Below, piece after piece: positions 1-4,700 of a stretch of DNA of 7,475 nt; within the stretch, counting starts at the first letter, position 1, and every line of letters starts with the position of its first letter. The position numbers were made by a program, and so were the translations under genes. The notes beneath the pieces are model-generated. The model saw only the letters and a list, made by a program, of their open reading frames with translations, made no database searches and was not told the origin of the DNA. Origin of the DNA: an uncultured bacterium (lineage in GTDB: Bacteria > Actinomycetota > Actinomycetes > S36-B12); the NCBI GenBank assembly GCA_903954205.1, contig CAJBMR010000133.1:1-7475 (forward strand). The letters run 5' to 3'.

Positions 1-272
1 CGATCGATCGGCACCTGGCCCACGCCCCTGAAGAACGCCTTGCTGATGAGCCCCTTGATCCCCTTGCCGGTGAAGTACTCCTGCTTGGCCAGGAAGGTGA
101 TCCTGCGCTGAGTGACCAGGGGAGGGAAGAAGGAGTCGGAGAAGGACAGGTGATTGCTCACCATGATCGCCGGGCCCTTGACCGGGATCGCCTCCATGTT
201 GTGAGTCCAGGGGCGGAAGAGGACGCGCAGCCAGGGGCCGATCACGATCCACTTGAGAACCCAGTAGAGCAC
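1..272 (-). CDS. 1-acyl-sn-glycerol-3-phosphate acyltransferase (PlsC family), N-terminal part
   Basis: Only the first 90 residues are in the window; the gene runs off the left edge. The family moves an acyl group from acyl-CoA or acyl-ACP to lysophosphatidic acid, making phosphatidic acid at the membrane. The decisive motif is NHLSFSDS at residues 39-46, the catalytic HX4D box (His40, Asp45). Around it are the hydrophobic start VLYWVLKWIVIG and, later, FFRGVGQVPID, which resembles the family's second conserved block. The start is GTG at 272; an in-frame TAG lies 10 bases upstream (282-284) and no ATG fits. It is divergent from the esterase gene, with 50 bp between them. Mycobacterial Rv2182c, near fadD15, is a likely counterpart (from memory). 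The family is secure, but the acyl acceptor is not: related actinobacterial proteins acylate other lysolipids. Confidence 0.9.
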   Translation of the reverse strand, partial: MLYWVLKWIVIGPWLRVLFRPWTHNMEAIPVKGPAIMVSNHLSFSDSFFPPLVTQRRITFLAKQEYFTGKGIKGLISKAFFRGVGQVPID

Positions 273-278
273 GGGCTC

Positions 279-284
279 ACCCTA
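279..284 (-). promoter_or_regulatory. Candidate -10 element (TAGGGT) for a leaderless plsC transcript
   Basis: On the minus strand TAGGGT is followed by exactly six bases (GAGCCC) and then the GTG start at 272. A TANNNT hexamer in this place would put the transcription start on the G of the start codon, as in actinobacterial leaderless mRNAs. No -35 of the TTGACA type is visible, which is common in this group. The same bases can also be read as a Shine-Dalgarno (AGGGTGAG, only 3 bases from GTG), so the two readings compete. Confidence 0.4.
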
Positions 285-310
285 GTCGTGTGGCACTATC
301 GGGGGCGTCG

Positions 311-318
311 AAGGAGGT
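311..318 (+). promoter_or_regulatory. Strong ribosome binding site fixing the esterase start
   Basis: AAGGAGGT is close to the full anti-Shine-Dalgarno complement and sits 4 bases before ATG 323. It selects this ATG over the in-frame GTG at 290, which has no comparable site upstream and would add 11 residues unlike the family's usual N-terminus. Confidence 0.85.
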
Positions 319-322
319 AGAC

Positions 323-1066
323 ATGCCGCTCTTCCCTGGTGCCGAGCCCTACTCCGCCGATGGGGGGTCCACCGGCGTGCTGCTGCTCCACGGCTTCACC
401 GGCTCCCCCAAATCCATGAAGCCCTGGGGTGAACGCATGGCCGCCGAGGGCCACACCGTGCGGGTCCCCCGCCTGCCCGGCCACGGCACGCGATGGCAGG
501 ACATGAATCTCACCCGCTGGGAGGACTGGTACGCCGAGGCCGACCGCGCCTTCCTCGAGCTGCAGAAGTCCTGCGAGCGCGTCTTCGTCTTCGGTCTCTC
601 CATGGGTGGCTCGCTCACCCTGCGCCTCGCCGAACGTCACGGCGATGAGATCCGCGGCATCGTCCTGGTCAACCCCGCGGTGCACTCCGAGCGACCCGAC
701 CGCTTCCTGCTCCCGGTCCTGCAGGCCGTCGTACCCGCCTTCCCCGGAATCTCCAACGACATCAAGAAGCCAGGCCAGGACGAGGGTGCCTACAACAAGA
801 TCCCGCTCAAGGCCGCGCACTCTCTCACCAAACTCTGGAAGGCCGTCAAGGACGACATCTCACTGGTGCGCCAGCCCCTGCTGCTCTTCCGTAGCGCGGA
901 GGACCATGTCGTCGAGGCGTCCAACTCGCGCTTCATCCTCGATCACGTGTCGAGCGCGGACCGCACAGAGGTGGTCCTACCCGACTCGTTCCACGTCGCC
1001 ACGCTGGACAACGACGCCGAGACCATCGTCGCGGGCAGCATCGACTTCGTCCGTCGCCTTAGCTGA
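323..1066 (+). CDS. Alpha/beta-hydrolase, carboxylesterase / monoacylglycerol lipase of the Est30 type
   Basis: A 247-residue serine hydrolase, the usual length for small bacterial carboxylesterases and monoacylglycerol lipases. After the first strand (VLLLHGFTG, residues 19-27, HGFTG being the oxyanion-hole loop) comes the family signature LPGHGTRWQDM at 51-61. The nucleophile elbow GLSMGG (91-96) gives Ser93. The other triad members are most likely Asp194 in SAEDHVV and His224 in DSFHVATLDND. A short lid-like helical insert lies around 118-175. There is no signal peptide or membrane segment, so it should act in the cytoplasm on short-chain esters or monoacylglycerols. The start is set by a near-perfect ribosome binding site. 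The next gene begins 4 bases after the stop, suggesting co-transcription. The true substrate cannot be read from sequence; a link to the acyl-CoA synthetase and acyltransferase nearby is inference. Confidence 0.93.
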   Translation: MPLFPGAEPYSADGGSTGVLLLHGFTGSPKSMKPWGERMAAEGHTVRVPRLPGHGTRWQDMNLTRWEDWYAEADRAFLELQKSCERVFVFGLSMGGSLTLRLAERHGDEIRGIVLVNPAVHSERPDRFLLPVLQAVVPAFPGISNDIKKPGQDEGAYNKIPLKAAHSLTKLWKAVKDDISLVRQPLLLFRSAEDHVVEASNSRFILDHVSSADRTEVVLPDSFHVATLDNDAETIVAGSIDFVRRLS

Positions 1067-1070
1067 GGCC

Positions 1071-1838
1071 ATGTCGACACCGGGCCTCCCCGCAGCGGCG
1101 TACGCCAAGCTCGTCGACGTCGATCCGCCGATTGCGGAGCATGTCATCGAGCTCCTGACGCAGGCAAAGATCCCGGCGTACGCCGAGCCACTTGTCGGCG
1201 ACACCGGCCCCTACCGGGATGTGCGCGCCCCCGACCGGCCGACAACCCGCATCTACGTCGAACGCACGCGTCTGGGTGAAGCACGCAATGCCATCTCCGA
1301 CGGACTCCCCTCACTGCGCGCGGAATTCCACGCCGATGCCGCCGCTCGAGCGGATGCAGATGACATGAAGCGCGCGTCCTCGGATCGCATCGACGCCGCC
1401 TGGGAGGACATCGTCGCCGGCTTCCACACCTCCGAGCCGCCGCCGCGGCCCGAGGTCGAGGGCTCCGGCCTGTCACAGCGCCTGGTGCGCGAGCACACCG
1501 AGCCGCCGGAGCAGCCCGACAGAGGCGGCCTTGCCGACACGCCGAGCGCGCACGAGCCGCCCACCCTGGGTCCTCGCGACTACCTCGTGGAAGACGATGA
1601 CGACGAAGGATTCACGCCTCCCCCACCGCCGCCCATGCCGCGACCGCGAGACCGCTTCGATGCTTTCGCCTGGATCGGGCTCATCGGTGGTCCGCTCGCG
1701 ATCATCCTCACGTTCGTGCTTGGCATAGGCGGCTGGCTCGCAGCCGCGGGATTCGCCGCGTTCACGGCGGGGTTCGTGACCTTGGTGGCGCGCTCATCGG
1801 ATCGACGCCACGAGGGCGACGACGGAGCAGTGGTCTAG
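1071..1838 (+). CDS. Actinobacterial protein of unknown function with acidic/proline-rich linker and two C-terminal TM helices
   Basis: A 255-residue protein of unassigned role. Residues 1-120 form a soluble region; IYVERTRLGEARNAI (61-75) recalls the 'IYVPxxxxxxAxxLL' ending of DUF2007-type domains (weak, by eye). Residues 121-180 are low complexity, rich in Pro and Glu, with an acidic run EDDDDEG (174-180). A proline stretch FTPPPPPPMPRPRDR (181-195) precedes two hydrophobic helices (about 198-219 and 221-241), and the tail ends DDGAVV. The PPPPPP - two helices - DGAVV ending matches a family I remember from actinobacteria, sometimes labelled DUF308-like. It would be a tail-anchored hairpin membrane protein with its N-domain probably in the cytoplasm. 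The start is ATG 1071, 4 bases after the esterase stop and with only a weak GAGG before it, so coupled translation is likely. The stop overlaps that of the convergent SRPBCC gene. Confidence 0.85.
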   Translation: MSTPGLPAAAYAKLVDVDPPIAEHVIELLTQAKIPAYAEPLVGDTGPYRDVRAPDRPTTRIYVERTRLGEARNAISDGLPSLRAEFHADAAARADADDMKRASSDRIDAAWEDIVAGFHTSEPPPRPEVEGSGLSQRLVREHTEPPEQPDRGGLADTPSAHEPPTLGPRDYLVEDDDDEGFTPPPPPPMPRPRDRFDAFAWIGLIGGPLAIILTFVLGIGGWLAAAGFAAFTAGFVTLVARSSDRRHEGDDGAVV

Positions 1839-2269
1839 GAGACCTCGGCCACGCGACGGCGCAGCCCCTTGAGCGCTGTGTCGACGATGATCCGCTCGGC
1901 CTTGCGCTTGATCATGCCGATCATCGGGATGCGCACGTCGACGGCAAGGCGATAGTGCACCGTCGTAGTCGCCCCATGCTCGTCGAGCAGGTAGGTCCCG
2001 TCCATGGCCGTGAGCATGTCACCGGAGGTGAGCTGCCACGACACTCGGCGATTGCCGTCCCAGTCGTAGAGCAACTCGTACGTGTCGCGAATGGGCCCGG
2101 ACTCCAGATGGAACCGTGCGCGCAGCGGACGGCCGTCCTTCTCCTCGAGCACGGTGACCTCGGAGATGCCATCGCTCCACTGCGGGTAGGCGGGCAGGTC
2201 CGCGATCACGTCCATGATCGTCTGCGCGCTGGCATCGATGTCGATGCTGGACTCGGTCTGGTCAGCCAC
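1835..2269 (-). CDS. SRPBCC/START-fold protein, TB16.3 (Rv2185c)-like
   Basis: A 144-residue protein of the polyketide cyclase/dehydrase-lipid transport (SRPBCC) superfamily, a hollow alpha/beta fold that binds hydrophobic ligands. The N-terminus (SSIDIDASAQTIMDVIADLPAYPQWSDG) is the typical first strand and helix, with the AYPQW turn at 27-31. WQLTSGDMLTAMDGTYLL (78-95) and the C-terminal helix IPMIGMIKRKAERIIVDTALKGLRRRV (114-140) closely match my memory of mycobacterial TB16.3, also 144 residues. It is cytosolic, with no signal or TM segment. GTG 2269 is chosen because it gives the family length, has GGAG 7 bases upstream (2277-2280) and overlaps the upstream gene's stop. A longer reading to 2320 would only add residues out of frame with that gene's real C-terminus. 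No enzyme activity or ligand is known to me. Confidence 0.92.
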   Translation of the reverse strand: MADQTESSIDIDASAQTIMDVIADLPAYPQWSDGISEVTVLEEKDGRPLRARFHLESGPIRDTYELLYDWDGNRRVSWQLTSGDMLTAMDGTYLLDEHGATTTVHYRLAVDVRIPMIGMIKRKAERIIVDTALKGLRRRVAEVS

Positions 2270-2702
2270 CGGCGGACTCCGAGACGACGTAGATCGCAGG
2301 CTCGCCGGGGCGGCGCGCACCTTCCATCTCGTCCTTCAACGCCCACACGACCTGCTTCCAGGCGATGGCGTGGCGGCGGCGCAGCCGGTCCATTTCGCGG
2401 CGGCCGCGCGCTGACTCGGGCAGCGCCCGCGGTGTCGCCGGCGATCCCGGCACGGTCGGCTCGCCGCGCAGGTAGTAGTGCACGAGCACGCCATCACCCT
2501 GCGGCTCGAGCCAGATCTCCGCGGATCCGACCAGCTCCCCCGTGATCGACCAGCGCACCCCGTCGAGACCTCGGTCCATGAAGACAGTGAGCTCCAAGCT
2601 GGGCCACCACTGGCGCCAGCGACCCGGGTCGGCCACGACGGCCGCGATGCGGGTGCGCTCGACGACGACGTACGTCTCGTCTACGAGGTTGACCCCAGCC
2701 AT
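2262..2702 (-). CDS. Second SRPBCC-type protein (polyketide cyclase/dehydrase-like)
   Basis: A 146-residue protein with a divergent SRPBCC layout. It starts LVDETYVVVERTRIAAVVADPGRWRQWWPSLELTVF (6-41), where DPGRWRQWWP equals the 'Y/W-x-x-W' turn after the first helix. The middle contains RWSITGELVGSAEIWLEPQGDGVLVHYYLRGEP (50-82), the antiparallel strands. The long C-terminal helix around 95-128 (RGRREMDRLRRRHAIAWKQVVWALKDEME) would close the ligand cavity. Similar proteins, with MDRG and a VHYYLR strand, occur in many actinobacteria, often beside TB16.3-type genes (from memory). It precedes and overlaps that gene by 8 bases (GTGGCTGA), so the two are probably translated together and may work as a pair. 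ATG 2702 is preferred over the longer reading to 2822 because a TATCCT box sits six bases before it and the extra residues do not resemble the fold. Ligand unknown. Confidence 0.87.
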   Translation of the reverse strand: MAGVNLVDETYVVVERTRIAAVVADPGRWRQWWPSLELTVFMDRGLDGVRWSITGELVGSAEIWLEPQGDGVLVHYYLRGEPTVPGSPATPRALPESARGRREMDRLRRRHAIAWKQVVWALKDEMEGARRPGEPAIYVVSESAGG

Positions 2703-2708
2703 GGGCCC

Positions 2709-2714
2709 AGGATA
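2709..2714 (-). promoter_or_regulatory. Candidate -10 element (TATCCT) for a leaderless SRPBCC operon transcript
   Basis: On the minus strand TATCCT, then GGGCCC, then ATG 2702: the six-base spacing places transcription initiation on the A of the start codon. No Shine-Dalgarno is present, which supports leaderless translation of the two-gene SRPBCC operon and supports ATG 2702 as the true start. No clear -35 hexamer is seen. Confidence 0.55.
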
Positions 2715-2789
2715 GGTGTCCACCCCATGGATTCCCCGGCGGGCCGCCCCAGGTTGGACGTTCAGGTAGACCCCGGATGACCCATCCCC

Positions 2790-2812
2790 TAGCGTGATGC
2801 GAGTTACGTCAC
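2790..2812 (+). promoter_or_regulatory. Possible fadD promoter -10 (TAGCGT) with overlapping imperfect palindrome
   Basis: TAGCGT at 2790-2795 fits TANNNT and would start transcription near 2802, leaving about 47 bases of leader before GTG 2849. Overlapping it, 2794-2812 reads GTGA-N11-TCAC with a few extra symmetric positions inside, a form that could bind a dimeric regulator. It lies in the divergent region between the SRPBCC operon and fadD. No -35 is convincing, so this is a weak call. Confidence 0.25.
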
Positions 2813-2848
2813 ACCGAGCCATCGGTGGACCCGACCGTGGGAGAGATC

Positions 2849-4645
2849 GTGAAAACCGAGTTCAGCGTCGCTGCCATCATCCCGCCGCCCACCTCGGGCA
2901 GCCTCGTCGACGACATCGTCGACAACGCCCAGACTGCCCCCCAGCGCGTCGCGCTCTCCGTCAACCGCGGGGGCGCATGGGTCGGTGTGACCTCGCAGCA
3001 GTTCCTCGACCAGGTCAAGGCCGTCGCCAAGGGCATCGTGGCGTCAGGTGTCGAGCCGGGCCAGCGGGTCGGCATCATGTCGCGCACGCGCTATGACTGG
3101 ACGGTCGCCGACTACGCGATCTGGTACGCCGGTGCCACCGTCGTGCCGATCTACGAGACGTCTTCTGCGGAGCAGGTCGAGTGGATCCTCGGCGACTCCA
3201 ATGCTGTTGGGGTCTTCCTCGAGAGCGCCAAGAACAAGAAGGTCTTCGACGAGGTCGCCGACCGCATCCCCGACTGCACGCGCGCATGGATCTTCGACGA
3301 CGGCGCACTCGACACCCTGGTCGCAGCCGGTGCCGGTATCTCCGACGAGGAGTTGGAGCGCCGTCGCGCGACTCTCAACCCGGAGTCGCTCGCCACGATC
3401 ATCTACACCTCGGGTACGACGGGCCGCCCCAAGGGCTGCATGCTCACCCACGGCAACTTCATGTTCGAGGTCGACAACATCGTGGCGGGCATGCCCCAGC
3501 TCTTCACCGTCCAGGGCGCCTCGACCTTGCTCTTCCTGCCGCTTGCGCACGTCTTCGGCCGGATCATCCAGTTGGGCTGCATCCACTCGGGCACCCGCCT
3601 CGGCCACGCCCCGGACGTCAAGAACCTCCTGGGCGACCTGCAGTCCTTCCAGCCGACCTTCCTCCTCGCGGTCCCCCGTGTCTTCGAGAAGGTCTTTAAC
3701 TCCGCGCAGCAGAAGGCCACCGCCGAGGGCAAGGGCAATATCTTCAACACCGCCGCGCAGACCGCGATCGACTACTCGAAGTCCCTCGACACCGGCGGCC
3801 CCGGCTTGGGCCTGAAGATCAAGCACAAGGTCTTCGACAGGCTCGTCTACGGCAAGCTGCGCGCCGCCATGGGCGGCAAGATCGAGTGGGCCGTGTCCGG
3901 TGGTGCACCGCTGGGTGACCGCCTCGGTCACTTCTTCCGCGGCATCGGCGTGACGATCCTCGAGGGCTACGGCCTCACCGAGACGTCGGCGGCGACCACG
4001 GTCAACCGGCCCGATGCACTCAAGATCGGCACTGTCGGCCAGCCGTTCCCCGGCGCTTCAGTCAAGGTGGCCGCCGACGGCGAGCTCATGCTCGCGGGCG
4101 CCCAGATCTTCAAGGGCTACTGGAACAACCCCACCGCCACGGCGGAGGCGATCGAGCCCGACGGCTGGTTCCACTCCGGCGACATCGGTGAAATCGACGA
4201 CCAGGGCTTCGTCAAGATCACGGGTCGCAAGAAGGAGCTCATCGTCACGGCCGGCGGCAAGAACGTCGCCCCCGCCGTGCTCGAGGATCGCCTGCGCGCC
4301 AACTGGCTCGTGAGCCAGTGCATGGTCGTGGGCGATGCGCAGCCCTTCATCGCCGCGCTCGTGACGATCGATCCCGAGTCCTTCCCGGGCTGGCTCAAGC
4401 AGGCGGGCAAGCCGGAGGGCTCGACCATCGCATCGATGACCAACGACCCTGATCTCGTCGCAGAGATCCAGAAGGCCGTCGACGAGGCCAACAAGGCGGT
4501 GTCCAATGCCGAGGCCATCAAGAAGTTCACTATCCTTCAAGAGGACTGGACAGAAGAGGGCGGTCAGTTGACGCCGTCGATGAAGCTGAAGCGCAACGTC
4601 GTGATGAAGGAGTACGCATCCGAGGTCGACGCTCTCTACGCATAA
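2849..4645 (+). CDS. fadD15: Long-chain fatty acyl-CoA synthetase (AMP-forming), FadD15 type
   Basis: A 598-residue ANL-superfamily ligase that joins a fatty acid to CoA through an acyl-AMP intermediate. Domain landmarks, counted from GTG 2849, are the P-loop YTSGTTGRPKG (186-196) and PLAHVFGR (231-238). EGYGLTETS (372-380) binds adenine and ATP. GWFHSGDIGEID (439-450) carries the ribose-binding Asp445, and the hinge ITGRKKELIVTAGGKNVAP (457-475) follows. The C-terminal LTPSMKLKRNVV (575-586) holds the lysine expected to catalyse adenylation. YETSSAEQVEWIL, GGPGL and the GGKNVAP-LED run match what I recall of mycobacterial FadD15 (600 residues), so the symbol is by similarity. Three in-frame GTGs occur at 2825, 2837 and 2849; the last follows GGGAGAG (2839-2845) and gives the family length. 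It is cytosolic or peripheral at the membrane. No key motif is damaged. Confidence 0.93.
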   Translation: MKTEFSVAAIIPPPTSGSLVDDIVDNAQTAPQRVALSVNRGGAWVGVTSQQFLDQVKAVAKGIVASGVEPGQRVGIMSRTRYDWTVADYAIWYAGATVVPIYETSSAEQVEWILGDSNAVGVFLESAKNKKVFDEVADRIPDCTRAWIFDDGALDTLVAAGAGISDEELERRRATLNPESLATIIYTSGTTGRPKGCMLTHGNFMFEVDNIVAGMPQLFTVQGASTLLFLPLAHVFGRIIQLGCIHSGTRLGHAPDVKNLLGDLQSFQPTFLLAVPRVFEKVFNSAQQKATAEGKGNIFNTAAQTAIDYSKSLDTGGPGLGLKIKHKVFDRLVYGKLRAAMGGKIEWAVSGGAPLGDRLGHFFRGIGVTILEGYGLTETSAATTVNRPDALKIGTVGQPFPGASVKVAADGELMLAGAQIFKGYWNNPTATAEAIEPDGWFHSGDIGEIDDQGFVKITGRKKELIVTAGGKNVAPAVLEDRLRANWLVSQCMVVGDAQPFIAALVTIDPESFPGWLKQAGKPEGSTIASMTNDPDLVAEIQKAVDEANKAVSNAEAIKKFTILQEDWTEEGGQLTPSMKLKRNVVMKEYASEVDALYA

Positions 4646-4648
4646 CGC

Positions 4649-4700
4649 AGGCCCTGGCCTCGCGTCACGTCCGTGATGGCGTGACGCGAGGCCTTGGCTT
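4649..4700 (+). terminator. Perfect 14-bp hairpin after fadD, overlapping the kinase start
   Basis: The arms 4656-4669 (GGCCTCGCGTCACG) and 4680-4693 are exact reverse complements around a 10-base loop. Beyond a 2x2 internal loop, five more pairs (4649-4653 with 4696-4700, one of them G-T) extend the stem. It begins 10 bases after the fadD stop, the right place for an intrinsic terminator. No run of T follows (TTGGCTTTGCC), as with many actinobacterial terminators. The 3' arm contains GTG 4681, the first possible kinase start, so it may instead or also act on kinase expression. Confidence 0.65.

Noticed and set aside
1..10. CGATCGATCG short tandem at the left edge
   Set aside because: It is coding sequence of plsC (encoding the PID residues) and too short to be a repeat element.
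293..298. CACTAT / GATAGT as a shared bidirectional -10 element between plsC and the esterase gene
   Set aside because: It fits the consensus only weakly on either strand and no -35 is found; the TAGGGT placement is better for plsC.
296..820. 174-residue minus-strand frame opposite the esterase gene
   Set aside because: Gly/Glu/Asp/Val-rich shadow of a clear alpha/beta-hydrolase; its start lies inside that gene.
606..1838. 410-residue plus-strand reading frame covering the second half of the esterase gene and the unknown protein
   Set aside because: The part before 1071 is Ser/Arg/Pro-rich out-of-frame translation of the esterase gene, which has full catalytic motifs in its own frame. The real gene begins at ATG 1071.
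2794..2812. Crp/GlxR-type operator
   Set aside because: GlxR/Crp sites have GTGA and TCAC separated by about six bases; here the gap is eleven, so only a generic palindrome is reported.
3044..3931. 295-residue minus-strand open frame opposite fadD
   Set aside because: Long antisense frames are expected in GC-rich coding DNA. The protein is Val/Gly/Asp/Glu/Arg-rich without a recognisable fold, while the plus strand encodes an intact ligase.
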